Assembly (NCBI RefSeq): GCF_001592735.1
Contig: NZ_LUKE01000001.1
Span: 1,054,001-1,118,000 of the forward strand
Reading direction: 5' to 3'
DNA: 64,000 nucleotides
Origin: Bdellovibrio bacteriovorus
Lineage (GTDB): Bacteria; Bdellovibrionota; Bdellovibrionia; Bdellovibrionales; Bdellovibrionaceae
Both the position numbers and the translations under genes were made by a program. This document shows, in pieces, positions 45,414 through 54,381 of the stretch; within the stretch, counting starts at the first letter, position 1; each line of letters opens with the position of its first letter. Below the pieces are notes generated by a model, which made no database searches, was not told the origin of the DNA, and saw nothing but the letters and a program-made list of their open reading frames with translations.

Positions 45414-46106
45414 ATGATCGCCACTACAGCCCTAAAAGTTCTTATCGTCGTTACAAGCCACTCTCAATTAGGACATACCGGGAAACCAACCGGCTATTAT
45501 CTTTCTGAAGTTACACATCCGGCCCATGTCTTAGAACAAGCCGGATACACGGTTGATATTTCTAGTCCTCAAGGCGGAAAAGCGCCTATGGATCCCAGCA
45601 GCCTAGATCTTAAAGACCCGGTGAATAAAGCCATGCTGGAAAATCCCGAATTTAAAAGAAAGCTAGATAACACTCTAAAACTCGCCAACGTGGATTCTGC
45701 AAAATATGCCGCCATCTTATTTTCAGGTGGTCATGGAACCATGTGGGATTTTAAAGATGAACCCGCAATTTCTAAAGTGGCCGCAGCTATTTACGAAAGC
45801 AAAGGGGTGGTCGCGGCAGTTTGTCATGGACCAGCGGCTTTAATTAACCTTAAGCTTTCTAACGGAAAATATTTGATCGCTGGCAAAAATGTCGCCGGAT
45901 TTAGCAACGACGAAGAAAAAGCGGTAGAGTTAACCAAAATTGTTCCGTTTTCATTAGAAGATGAACTTGTTAAACGCGGTGGTAAGTATTCCAAAACCAA
46001 GCTTTGGGGTAATCACGTCGTTGTTGATGAAAGATTAGTGACCGGGCAAAATCCCGCATCAGCGACATCCGTTGGCGAAGCTATCGTGAAACTATTAAAA
46101 AAATAA
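45414..46106 (+). CDS. DJ-1/PfpI family protein (type 1 glutamine amidotransferase-like, Hsp31 type)
   Basis: 230 residues. The nucleophile elbow is VAAVCHGPAAL, and ILFSGGHGTMWDF with GYYLSEVTHP matches class I DJ-1 proteins of the Hsp31/HchA group (glyoxalase III or chaperone). Strong SD AAGGAG. It forms an operon with the SDR 9 bp downstream and is divergent from the LysR gene. Confidence 0.92.
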   Translation: MIATTALKVLIVVTSHSQLGHTGKPTGYYLSEVTHPAHVLEQAGYTVDISSPQGGKAPMDPSSLDLKDPVNKAMLENPEFKRKLDNTLKLANVDSAKYAAILFSGGHGTMWDFKDEPAISKVAAAIYESKGVVAAVCHGPAALINLKLSNGKYLIAGKNVAGFSNDEEKAVELTKIVPFSLEDELVKRGGKYSKTKLWGNHVVVDERLVTGQNPASATSVGEAIVKLLKK

Positions 46107-46115
46107 AGAGGACTT

Positions 46116-46910
46116 ATGAATATCTCACTTAAAGGAAAATCAGCATTAGTCACAGGATCAACACTAGGTATTGGCTTTGCCATCGCTAAGGGTTTGGCCG
46201 CCTCGGGTGCAAAAACTTATGTCAATGGCCGAACCGCTGACCGGGTCGCAGAGGCCGTGAAACTTATTAAACAAGAAATCCCAGATGCTGACGTAAAAGG
46301 CATTGTTGCCGATCTTCAAGATAAAAAAGGGGCTGATAAGTTATTTGCTGAACTTAAGGAGGTGGATATCCTTGTGAATAACTTAGGTATCTTCGAAGCC
46401 AAGCCCTTTTTTGAAATCACCGATGAAGACTGGCAAAAGTTTTATGACGTGAACGTCATGAGCGCTATTCGTATGTCGCGCTTTTATACACCTAAGATGG
46501 TGGATAAAAAATGGGGACGCGTTCTTTTTATCGCCAGCGAATCGGCCATCCAAATTCCCACAGAGATGGTTCATTACGGAATGACAAAAACGGCGATGTT
46601 GGCTATCTCTCGCGGACTGGCCCAAACCGTTGCTGGCAGCGGTGTAACCGTAAACACTGTTCTGCCAGGTCCCACTAAGACTGAAGGTGTGGAAGTTTTT
46701 GTAAAAAGCCTTTCGTCGACCCCGGAAGCTCCTTTTGCTGTTCAAGAACAAGAGTTCTTCAAGGTGGCGCGTCCAGGATCTTTGATAAAACGATTTATTA
46801 AAACCGAAGAGGTGGCCAGTATGGTGACATATCTTTCTTCAGATCTTGCTTCGGCGACAACGGGCGCCGGTCTAAGAGTCGATGGCGGGGTTGCTCCTTT
46901 TATTCTTTAG
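46116..46910 (+). CDS. SDR family oxidoreductase
   Basis: 264 residues: TGSTLGIG, NNLGIF, Ser in IASESA and YGMTK. The C-terminus resembles SDRs acting on keto groups with KRFIKTEEVASMVTYLSSD. SD AGAGG. It is second gene of the DJ-1 operon; a carbonyl-detoxification unit is plausible. Confidence 0.92.
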   Translation: MNISLKGKSALVTGSTLGIGFAIAKGLAASGAKTYVNGRTADRVAEAVKLIKQEIPDADVKGIVADLQDKKGADKLFAELKEVDILVNNLGIFEAKPFFEITDEDWQKFYDVNVMSAIRMSRFYTPKMVDKKWGRVLFIASESAIQIPTEMVHYGMTKTAMLAISRGLAQTVAGSGVTVNTVLPGPTKTEGVEVFVKSLSSTPEAPFAVQEQEFFKVARPGSLIKRFIKTEEVASMVTYLSSDLASATTGAGLRVDGGVAPFIL

Positions 46911-46993
46911 TCTTTTGAAATCCGGATCGACCATGAGATCCCTTGAATCGGTCCGGGTTTTCGATATGATCCAATGATAGAAAGAGGCTTTCA

Positions 46994-47974
46994 TTGGGGC
47001 AAAACGCGAAAAAAAAGACGCTAGAATATTTCAGCTTTTGGCGGCTTCAAAACAAAATGACATTGTATTGTCTGTTTGGAATTTTATTTCTTTCCACTCT
47101 CTATGCCGGAGCAAGCATCATGTTGCCCGCACTAACCACCACACACACCATTCTTTATATCATCTTAGCACCCTCTTTAGCTTGTTTCGGCATCGCGACA
47201 AGTCATGCCTCCAACTTAGAATCGGAAAAAGCGAAAAATGAATACGAAAGAATCCAAGCAAGGCTAAGCGAAGTTGAAAGCTCGCAGATAACCTTGGATC
47301 GTTTTTTTTCTATCTCAAGTGATCTCATGGCGGTCGCCGGCAGCGATGGCTTCTTAAAAAAAGTAAGCGCATCACTTATTAAAGCCCTAGGCCACAGTGA
47401 AGAAACTCTTCTAACCACGCCTTTTTTTGACTTTATCCATCCCGATGATCAGGAATCTACTCGTAAGTGCATTGAAGCGCTGAATCTAGGACTACGCCAA
47501 GTAGGTTTTGAAAACCGCTACCGCACTAAAGATGGCAGTTATAGAACACTAAGTTGGAGTGCAGCTGCGGATCGGGAACTAGGGGTCCGATTTGCTTCGG
47601 CTCGTGATATCACTTTTGAAAGAGACTTTCGCACGTTAGTCGAACAAATCATAGATGCCACTCCTTTTTATTTATTGGTGCAGGATCAAGATGGAAAAAT
47701 CTCTAAGTGCAATAACAAATTTGCGCACACTTTCGGTGTCTCTAAAGAATCACTTATCGGAAAAAATGCCGAGGATTATCTTCCTAAAGATTTAGTGGTC
47801 CTTGTGAAGGAAAAAATGAAAGAATTCGAGATAACGACATCGCCGCAACCATTTGAAAGCAAAGACCACACCTTTAAAATTTTTCCTATCTTTGACAATG
47901 CCGACAATCTTATCTCGGTAGGAATATTTTCTTCTACTATTGATATGAAAGCTAACAAATCTTTAGAAGGTTGA
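46994..47974 (+). CDS. Membrane protein with two PAS domains
   Basis: 326 residues, TTG start with AAAGAGG. TM helices at about 23-41 and 48-66, a short coiled coil (70-95), then PAS-A (about 98-215, with a PAC-like RYRTKDGSYRTLSW) and PAS-B (about 218-312). No kinase, GGDEF or methyl-accepting output domain follows. It may be a sensor subunit acting through a partner. Its 3' end overlaps a possible small gene on the other strand. Confidence 0.8.
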   Translation: MGQNAKKKTLEYFSFWRLQNKMTLYCLFGILFLSTLYAGASIMLPALTTTHTILYIILAPSLACFGIATSHASNLESEKAKNEYERIQARLSEVESSQITLDRFFSISSDLMAVAGSDGFLKKVSASLIKALGHSEETLLTTPFFDFIHPDDQESTRKCIEALNLGLRQVGFENRYRTKDGSYRTLSWSAAADRELGVRFASARDITFERDFRTLVEQIIDATPFYLLVQDQDGKISKCNNKFAHTFGVSKESLIGKNAEDYLPKDLVVLVKEKMKEFEITTSPQPFESKDHTFKIFPIFDNADNLISVGIFSSTIDMKANKSLEG

Positions 47975-48083
47975 TTTTTTTAAACCAGGACATCACTTGT
48001 AAAAAACCGCGCCGGAAAAGGTCCAAGCCTGAAAATGCGGCTAATAAAAGCACCACCATATTTTCACTGACAAAATGCTCCAC
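47952..48083 (-). CDS. Possible 43-residue small membrane protein
   Basis: GTG 48081-48083 is preceded by AAAGGAGAGG at 8 nt, a much better SD than chance. The frame ends TAG 47952-47954. The peptide begins MEHFVSENMVVLLLAAFSG, with a short hydrophobic stretch, then a basic amphipathic end (FRRG, WFKKINLLK). It follows the SDR (ends 48118) by 34 bp on the same strand and overlaps the convergent PAS gene by 23 bp. Confidence 0.45.
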   Translation of the reverse strand: MEHFVSENMVVLLLAAFSGLDLFRRGFLQVMSWFKKINLLKIC

Positions 48084-48117
48084 TTGGACCTCTCCTTTCT
48101 AAAAATTTTTTGAAGTA

Positions 48118-48867
48118 TTAACGAAGACCGCCAGAGCCTTGAATGCGTTCACCGGTCACCCAAGCGGAATCATCAGAGGCCAAGAAAGTTGCGATTTTTG
48201 CGATATCTTGAGGCTGTCCGATACGACCCAACGGAGTTTGGGCGACGATTTGTTTTTCCATATCGCTGCCGATCATCCCTAAGGTTTTTGCACCTTCGGT
48301 ATCGACTCCACCCGGAGCAATGTTGTTGACGCGAATTTTACGACCCGCAAGTTCGCGAGAAAGTCCGATGGTCAAGGTATCAACGGCACCTTTGGTGGCA
48401 GCATAAATCGCGGTCCCCGGCATCGGGCTTGTGCTGACTACCGAGCTTACATTGATGATACTTCCGCCTTCAGCAGAAAAGTGTTTAACCGCTTCACGAG
48501 TTGAAAGTAAAATGCCTAATACGTTGGTGTTAAACTGACGATGGAATTCTTCTTCGGTGACTTCTTCGATAGTGCCAAACTTATAAATGCCCGCGTTATT
48601 AACTAGAACATCAAGCTTTCCGAAAGCTTTTTTGGTTTCTGCAAAAATGCGTTTTACATCTTCTTCTTTGGCTACACTGCCTTGAACGGCAATGGCCTTG
48701 CCATCAGCGGCGATAATTTCTTTTACTACTTTGTCGGCGTCTTCTTTACTGGATGAGTAATTGACCACAACGGCCGCCCCTTGAGAGGCGTATTCTTTTG
48801 CAATCGCGGCCCCAATACCTTTAGAGGCCCCAGTCACCACTGCGACTTTTCCGTTTAACTTCTTCAT
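48118..48867 (-). CDS. SDR family oxidoreductase (FabG-like)
   Basis: 249 residues from ATG 48865-48867 after TAAGGAG. TGASKGIG, NNAGIY, Ser in NVSSVV and YAATK. The end DDSAWVTGERIQGSGG is typical of FabG-like SDRs. It has its own promoter with an ArsR-type palindrome and lies downstream of the ArsR gene on the same strand. Confidence 0.92.
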   Translation of the reverse strand: MKKLNGKVAVVTGASKGIGAAIAKEYASQGAAVVVNYSSSKEDADKVVKEIIAADGKAIAVQGSVAKEEDVKRIFAETKKAFGKLDVLVNNAGIYKFGTIEEVTEEEFHRQFNTNVLGILLSTREAVKHFSAEGGSIINVSSVVSTSPMPGTAIYAATKGAVDTLTIGLSRELAGRKIRVNNIAPGGVDTEGAKTLGMIGSDMEKQIVAQTPLGRIGQPQDIAKIATFLASDDSAWVTGERIQGSGGLR

Positions 48868-48922
48868 CTTAAGCTCCTTAGTTTGCTTGATGTCTGCAAG
48901 CGTTATGTTTGACACTTAGACA

Positions 48923-48975
48923 AATATCGAAATGAAAATAAAGATGTCAATGTGACACTTAGATAATTATCTAAG
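48923..48975 (-). promoter_or_regulatory. Promoter and ArsR-type operator of the SDR gene
   Basis: On the minus strand TTGACA (48945-48950), a 16-bp spacer and GATATT (48923-48928). Upstream is the perfect 18-bp palindrome CTTAGATAATTATCTAAG (48958-48975); a partial copy, ACTTAGACAAATATC, overlaps the -10. Two sites around the promoter fit repression by the adjacent ArsR protein. Confidence 0.6.
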
Positions 48976-49062
48976 TATCTAAATATAAGGTTTTAAAGCC
49001 AATAGGTTCGCTATAAACGCCGATTCGGCAGCTAAGCATGAGATTTTGGGGACTATGGAAAT

Positions 49063-49362
49063 TTAGATTTTTGAAAGTTTATCTAGGTACGCGTGCAAGA
49101 CCTCGCGTTGAACAGATAAACGCATAGACTTGCCCTCACGAGTGATTTCCACTAAACCCGCGTGTTCAAGTTCCTTAATATGATGAGACATAGTGGCGGC
49201 ACTGATGTTGTGCTCTTCCTGAAGGGCGCTGCAGGGCATAGGAGAGTCCCCTTTGCACGCCCCGATTTGTTTTAAAATCATATAACGACGAGGCTCGGCC
49301 AAAGCCTTTCCAATGAGTTCAAATTGTTTATCCGTCAAGCGGACTGTTTTTGACGTCGCCAT
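49063..49362 (-). CDS. ArsR/SmtB family regulator
   Basis: 99 residues. wHTH with [42 protein letters not shown] and [15 protein letters not shown]. One Cys in each of two loops (CKGDSPMPC). Upstream of the SDR on the same strand but separated by an operator region, so both are probably repressed together. Confidence 0.9.
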   Translation of the reverse strand: MATSKTVRLTDKQFELIGKALAEPRRYMILKQIGACKGDSPMPCSALQEEHNISAATMSHHIKELEHAGLVEITREGKSMRLSVQREVLHAYLDKLSKI

Positions 49363-49523
49363 GAACCCACTTTACACCTTATTACGTGAGCTGTCTAGAA
49401 TTCGACGTCCCCAGCACTCCGGATGAACAAAAGTTATTCAGTCCATGGTAGAGAAAAACCTTTTTAAGTTTTCAATTTTCCTGCCGCGGGACAAAATATC
49501 CTCGGAGCTACATTGGGGGTACA

Positions 49524-50477
49524 ATGGATCGTTATGGTACTTTTTTAATTTCCTTATTTTTTTCTATCATAGTTTATGCCACTCCAAACCGATTTGGATT
49601 CATGCCATTACCAGAAGCTACAGCGACCGGAGACGTTGTTGTCGTTCTAACATCTGGCACATCGACATGGACAGTTCCGGCAAACTTTTCCTCCACAAAT
49701 AAAGTTGAAGTGATCGGTGGCGGTGGTGGATCTCTTCAGACCTCGACCGGTTCTGCCACTTCGTATGCGGGCGGAGGTGGTGCCTATGCAAGCTCAACAG
49801 GATTTGTTCTTACTCCAGGATCTTCCGTCAATTACAGCGTTGGCGCAGCGGGAACTAGTGGCGCGAGTGCGACCGCCGGCGGAGATACTTGGTTTGTCAG
49901 TTCCACAACTTTAATGGCTAAAGGCGGTAATGGAGCCACATCCTCTGCAAGAGGAACGGGAGGGGCTTCGGGAAGTTCCTATGGAACAACAAAATATTCC
50001 GGCGGCAATGGCGGTAATGCTGGCACCGGATCCGGGGGCGGCGGAGGTGGCGCCGCTGGTCCGAACGGTGCGGGTGCTGCCGGAGGAAATGGCGCCTCGG
50101 GTGCCGGCGGTGGTGGTGGAGCTGCGAACTCAGGAAGCGCAGGATCAGCAGCGTCGTCTGGAGTCGGCGGAGCCGGTGGTGCAAATCGTTTAGGAACGGG
50201 CGGAGGATCTGGCGGTACCGGAGCAAGCTGCACTGCCGGAACAGGTGGCGGCGGTGGTGGTGGCTGTAACGGTGCTGGGAGCGCGGGAAGCCAAGAAACT
50301 GTCTGGACCGTATCAGGTGTAAATTATGGACCTGGAAGTGGTGGCGGAGGTGGTGGCAGCAGCTCCAGTGCAGGAGGCAACGCAGGTGGATATGGTGCTG
50401 CATGTGGCGCGGGTCGTACTGCCGGCGGAAACTCCTCAGGGGGCCTCATCGTAATTACCTACACTCCCGCATTCTAA
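49524..50477 (+). CDS. Glycine-rich exported protein
   Basis: 317 residues. N-terminal signal (about 1-21, ending YATP), then a short beta domain TSGTSTWTVPANFSSTNKVE. From residue 70 it is dominated by Gly/Ala/Ser repeats such as GGGGG and GAGGAGG, interrupted by two Cys (SCTAG, GCNGAG) and a third CGAGR near the end. It matches the glycine-rich domain proteins with an N-terminal TWTVP motif. Probably a surface or matrix protein. Confidence 0.82.
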   Translation: MDRYGTFLISLFFSIIVYATPNRFGFMPLPEATATGDVVVVLTSGTSTWTVPANFSSTNKVEVIGGGGGSLQTSTGSATSYAGGGGAYASSTGFVLTPGSSVNYSVGAAGTSGASATAGGDTWFVSSTTLMAKGGNGATSSARGTGGASGSSYGTTKYSGGNGGNAGTGSGGGGGGAAGPNGAGAAGGNGASGAGGGGGAANSGSAGSAASSGVGGAGGANRLGTGGGSGGTGASCTAGTGGGGGGGCNGAGSAGSQETVWTVSGVNYGPGSGGGGGGSSSSAGGNAGGYGAACGAGRTAGGNSSGGLIVITYTPAF

Positions 50478-50491
50478 CAAAGACTAAACTC

Positions 50492-50536
50492 TTGAGTCTC
50501 TTCCACCCAAAGAGGAGACTCAATAGATATATCTAT
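50492..50536 (+). terminator. Hairpin and adjacent palindrome between Gly-rich and acyl-CoA dehydrogenase genes
   Basis: TTGAGTCTC (50492-50500) pairs with GAGACTCAA (50515-50523). ATAGATATATCTAT (50523-50536), a perfect 14-bp palindrome, follows directly and lies 17 bp before the next start. The first is probably a terminator (no clear T-run), the second a possible operator. Confidence 0.5.
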
Positions 50537-50552
50537 TTCATAAGAGGTCTAA

Positions 50553-51923
50553 ATGGAAAATTTTTGGGAATCACTTTCAGAAAAAATGAAAGACGCCTTT
50601 GAACAGGCAGAGAAAAAAAGAAAATCTGATTTATTTAAACTAGGAAGCCTGCCCCACGTCTTATCATTCATTCGCGACATGGGTCCTGAAGATATTTTAC
50701 TTCTTTTAGATCAAGCCCGAAAAATTAAAAAAAGAAAAAACCCCAAGCGTCCGCCTATCAATGCTGACTTTTACGACGTCAAAGATCTTCTGACACCCGA
50801 CGAACAAAAAACCTTGGATGAAGTTCGCGCATTTATGACTTCAAAAGTAGAGCCCCTGACGACGGAATACTGGATGAACGGGGAATTTCCGTTTGAGATC
50901 ATCGAAGGATTTAAAAAATTAAATATCTGCGGCATGACCTTAGATAAAAAATTTGGCGGCCAAGAAAGATCCAATATTTTAGAGGGCATGGTCGGTGCTG
51001 AAATTGCGCGCGTGGATGTTTCGACTTGTACTTTCTTTGGTGTGCATAGCGGACTGGCGATGAACTCTATTGACATCTGCGGCTCTGACGAACAACGTAA
51101 AGAATTTCTTCCGCCCATGGCAAGATTAGAAAAAATCGGCGCTTTTGCTCTGACAGAACCTGATGTGGGCTCCGCCGCATCCTCAAGTCTTAAAACGACT
51201 TGCAAACGCCAGGGCGATACTTGGGTTATCAATGGTGAAAAGAAGTGGATCGGAAATGCCACGTTTGCTGATTACATTATTGTTTGGGCCCGCGACGAAG
51301 AAGACAATCAAGTGAAAGGATTTATCGTTGATCGTTTAACACCCGGGCTGACGACCGAGAAAATCGAAGATAAAATGGCCTTACGAATTGTGCAAAATGC
51401 TTTGATCACGTTAAAAGATGTCAAAGTCAAAGAAGAGCGTCGCTTGCAAAAAGCAGATTCATTCCGTAACACCGCCGAAGTTTTAAAGAAAACTCGCGCC
51501 GGCGTGGCGTGGCAAGCCGTGGGTTGCGCGCGCGGAGCCTATGAAAGCACTTTGGATTATACTTTAAAGCGGGAGCAATTTGGACGCCCGATCGCGGGCT
51601 TTCAAATGACTCAAGATATGCTAGCGCAGATGCTTTCACAAATAACGGCGATGCAGTGTATGGTGTCGCGTTTAAGTCAGTTGCAAGATCAAGGTCAGCT
51701 TTCTGATGAGCGCGCTTCATTAGCTAAGGTTTTCTGTACCGTGAGCTGTCGGCAAGTGACCAGCATGTCGCGAGAACTGATGGGTGCAAATGGCATCTTG
51801 ATTTCTAATAAAGTCGCGCGATTCCTGGGGGATGCTGAGGCTTTGTACTCTTACGAAGGCACAAAGCAAATTAACAGTCTTGTTGTTGGACGCGCGATCA
51901 CCGGGATGAGCGCGTTTACATAA
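50553..51923 (+). CDS. Acyl-CoA dehydrogenase (glutaryl-CoA dehydrogenase-like)
   Basis: 456 residues. After an ~80-residue basic N-terminal extension comes the ACAD fold: FALTEPDVGSAASSLKTT-like FAD loop (ALTEPDVGS), INGEKKWIGNATFAD and the C-terminal LYSYEGTKQINSLVVGRAITG with the catalytic Glu typical of glutaryl-CoA dehydrogenases. SD AGAGGTC. Its end is 2 bp from the convergent gene. The N-terminal extension is unusual and of unknown role. Confidence 0.9.
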   Translation: MENFWESLSEKMKDAFEQAEKKRKSDLFKLGSLPHVLSFIRDMGPEDILLLLDQARKIKKRKNPKRPPINADFYDVKDLLTPDEQKTLDEVRAFMTSKVEPLTTEYWMNGEFPFEIIEGFKKLNICGMTLDKKFGGQERSNILEGMVGAEIARVDVSTCTFFGVHSGLAMNSIDICGSDEQRKEFLPPMARLEKIGAFALTEPDVGSAASSSLKTTCKRQGDTWVINGEKKWIGNATFADYIIVWARDEEDNQVKGFIVDRLTPGLTTEKIEDKMALRIVQNALITLKDVKVKEERRLQKADSFRNTAEVLKKTRAGVAWQAVGCARGAYESTLDYTLKREQFGRPIAGFQMTQDMLAQMLSQITAMQCMVSRLSQLQDQGQLSDERASLAKVFCTVSCRQVTSMSRELMGANGILISNKVARFLGDAEALYSYEGTKQINSLVVGRAITGMSAFT

Positions 51924-51925
51924 TT

Positions 51926-53005
51926 TTAAATTAAATTTAAGGTCCGTCGCGAAAGATCGACGGATCTTTGCAGAAGTTCATAAGATTGGTTATGCAAGTA
52001 TTCACTCTTTTGCACGATATCCATGTTCGCTTCCATGTCTTCTGACGACCATCCCAAAGAATGCGCCACAAATGGAAATGGGGGAGAGATAAATCCTAAC
52101 TCTCCAAAGAACATCAACATATGACCGGCCACGGCCTGAATATTATCTTGCCCACCGGTGATAATAAACCCCGCCACTTTATCTTTTATAAGCACTCGAT
52201 CGCGTAAAGTGATTTGGTTTTGAACGGCATTTAGGCGCTCTGCCATTTTATAGTACAGCGAACTTGCGGATCCCCAACGAATGGGGCTTGCAAGCAAAAC
52301 TACATCGGCCCAATGAACAAGGCCTTCATAGATTTTTACCATTTCATCTTTCGGATCCATCTTCGTGATCGAACAGGGCCACGTGCAGGCTTTTTCTGAT
52401 TTTGAATAAAACCCTTCACAATGCCTGAAGTTAAGCTCCGACAAAGCTAAGAATTGAGTTTCCAACCCTAATTCTGTCTCGGCTTTCTTTAGCGTGCTTT
52501 TTAATAGCTCTTCAGAAGTTGAATAGCGTGGATGTTCTTTATCCATCGCCGTTGTTGAAATTCCCAAAACGCGAATCGGCCCCGGCGCGCGTTTCGGCTC
52601 GCGAGCCACATCTTGCATCGGATTATAATGCGGTTTGATTCTTTCAGTTTCCCCGGCCACATTGATGTACAAAATTCCTGATTCAATTTTCAACGGATAA
52701 GTGGAAAGTTTTCCACCGTGGGAAGCAAGAGGCTCGTGAGCACGATTCATTGCCTCACCGGATTGATGATGAAATTCCCAATAATGCCATGGGCACTCCA
52801 TGCAGCCTTTTTTCAGTTTGCCTTTTGCTAAAGGCCCACCCATATGATTGCAACGCGCGTGGACAGCTCCGAATTGACCTTCATGGTAAGAAATAACGAT
52901 TCTTTTTTCCTGCAAGGTCACTTCTTTAAGAAAACCCGTGGTCTCAAGCTCTTTTACCAATTCTTCAGTATTTCCAAGGGAAATCCAGTCCGCAGAACCA
53001 AACAT
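51926..53005 (-). CDS. Rieske [2Fe-2S] domain fused to NADPH-dependent FMN reductase-like domain
   Basis: About 359 residues from ATG 53003-53005 (AAAGGA at 6 nt). Residues ~1-110 are a Rieske ferredoxin: CNHMGG and CPWHYW ligands. Residues ~150-345 are a flavodoxin-like fold: IRVLGISTT, ASPIRWGSASSLYYKMAE and GFIITGGQDNIQ. The pairing would feed electrons between an iron-sulfur centre and FMN in one protein. Divergent from the histone-fold protein gene. Confidence 0.85.
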   Translation of the reverse strand: MFGSADWISLGNTEELVKELETTGFLKEVTLQEKRIVISYHEGQFGAVHARCNHMGGPLAKGKLKKGCMECPWHYWEFHHQSGEAMNRAHEPLASHGGKLSTYPLKIESGILYINVAGETERIKPHYNPMQDVAREPKRAPGPIRVLGISTTAMDKEHPRYSTSEELLKSTLKKAETELGLETQFLALSELNFRHCEGFYSKSEKACTWPCSITKMDPKDEMVKIYEGLVHWADVVLLASPIRWGSASSLYYKMAERLNAVQNQITLRDRVLIKDKVAGFIITGGQDNIQAVAGHMLMFFGELGFISPPFPFVAHSLGWSSEDMEANMDIVQKSEYLHNQSYELLQRSVDLSRRTLNLI

Positions 53006-53105
53006 GCTCATTCCTTTTTTAAGAGCCTTAAACCTACACCAAAAAAGCGCTTGAATGAAGTGTGTATTATGATGAAATAACCGAACATCAGAAGTGAGGA
53101 CTAAA

Positions 53106-53600
53106 ATGAATATGACTGACGCAAACTTTTGGAAGAAGTGCAGCACCTGCAAAAAACCCATCGGCTTTGGCGCTAGATATTATGTTTGCAGCGTTTCTAC
53201 CTGCAATGGTGAACGCACCGGTTACGTATTCTGCAGCATTTCGTGCTTTGATGCCCACTTACCTGGCGCCCGACATCGTCAAGCGGGTGCTATTGAAAAA
53301 ATGGCTCCAAAATCAGCCACCGAAACATCTTCACGCACTTTGATTAAGCCTGCGCCCGTTGCAGGAGCTTCGACATCGACTTTTTCTGGGGCAAAGCCCG
53401 TTCCTAAAGATGTTTTGATTATTGCTTCAAGATTAAAAGAGTATGTGACGGCAAGATCTGATTTTAATACCTCTGCCTCGGTGATGGATGTCTTATCTGA
53501 ATACGTTCGCGTGGTCACAGATCGCGCGATTGACAATGCTCGAGCGGATGGTCGCAAAACCGTTTTAGATCGAGACTTTGATTTTCTTCACAAAACCTAA
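53106..53600 (+). CDS. Zinc-ribbon protein with C-terminal histone-fold domain
   Basis: About 164 residues from ATG 53106 (GAGGA at 6 nt). The N-terminus has CxxC (12,15), Cys28, Cys33, Cys43, Cys47 and His51/His57, a HIT/MYND-like treble-clef pattern. A disordered Thr/Ser/Pro linker (58-98) follows. Residues ~102-160 read as a histone fold: helix 1 ASRLKEYVTARSDF, long helix 2 ending DNARADG, then RKTVLDRDFDFL, matching archaeal-type RKT(I/V)..EDI. Probably DNA-binding. Confidence 0.75.
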   Translation: MNMTDANFWKKCSTCKKPIGFGARYYVCSVSTCNGERTGYVFCSISCFDAHLPGARHRQAGAIEKMAPKSATETSSRTLIKPAPVAGASTSTFSGAKPVPKDVLIIASRLKEYVTARSDFNTSASVMDVLSEYVRVVTDRAIDNARADGRKTVLDRDFDFLHKT

Positions 53601-54187
53601 TCGTTCATTCCTAAACCTTTAAGGATCTTCGGAATATACTTTTCAATTCTTGAAACTCGAGTCGTTGCTTGTTTTGCTGATGCAAAATGCATCAAATACA
53701 AACGCTGACGGCCCGGTGTTAGTCCCTCAAAAGCCGCTTTTAATTTCTTATTGTTTGCAAGCTTCGTTTTAAACTCGACCGGGATATCTTGTTTCCTTGG
53801 CGCTTTTTTTTCGGTCTTTGCCGCAGGCGACGATTCAGCCTTCACCGCTTCTTTGATATAGGCTTTAATTGTGGTCTTTAGTTTTGAAATTTCCGCAGCA
53901 CTTGTGAATTCAAATCTTCGAGCCGTTTGTGAGTTTTCACCCGGAGCCTTTAATAGGCCCTTAGAATCTTTTAAAAGATGTCCTTTAAAAAACATCAGCG
54001 CACAAAAGTTTTTAAAGTTCTGGATGATCGCGATGTTTTGCCCATCATGCGAGTAACAAGGCAGACTCCATTTAAAGTCTTCTTGCAGTCCACTATCTAA
54101 AGCAATTTGTCTTAGTGATTTGATTTCGGCAGTCCATGCCTTTTGGCTCTTAATAAACGCGTCTACTTTAGGATTTGTGTCGCTCAT
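53597..54187 (-). CDS. YdeI/OmpD-associated family protein (DUF1801-like)
   Basis: 196 residues. The N-terminal DUF1801 domain has RQIALDSGLQEDFKWSLPCYS and NIAIIQNFKNFCALMFFKG. The Ala/Lys-rich linker is followed by the YdeI C-terminal region LTPGRQRLYLMHFASAKQATTRVSRIEKY. The family is linked to antimicrobial-peptide resistance in Bacillus (YdeI), but function is not certain. Its stop overlaps the convergent histone-fold gene by 4 bp. Confidence 0.88.
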   Translation of the reverse strand: MSDTNPKVDAFIKSQKAWTAEIKSLRQIALDSGLQEDFKWSLPCYSHDGQNIAIIQNFKNFCALMFFKGHLLKDSKGLLKAPGENSQTARRFEFTSAAEISKLKTTIKAYIKEAVKAESSPAAKTEKKAPRKQDIPVEFKTKLANNKKLKAAFEGLTPGRQRLYLMHFASAKQATTRVSRIEKYIPKILKGLGMND

Positions 54188-54381
54188 ACCTGTCGCTCCT
54201 TAAGGTCTAACGATAAACGAAGCTTTAGGATGAAGTCAGCCCCCGTGTCCGATTTCCGAGAAACCGGATCAGAATTTAGCCCCAAACCCCATTTAATTCG
54301 TTTATAGGTCAGAATTTTCTGGTCCTGGATTTGAACTATGTGTCCGCGAGCCCAAATTTCTGGGTCCACAAAGGAGTAACC

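Noticed and set aside
47203-47418. Minus-strand frame within the PAS gene, and similar antisense frames across katG, SNF2 and Res genes
   Set aside because: Antisense shadows of clear coding regions; no independent start signals.
49918-50403. Long open frames on both strands within the Gly-rich gene
   Set aside because: The GGN codon runs keep all frames open. The + frame at 49524 has the signal peptide and family start; the others are His/Arg- or Pro-rich shadows.
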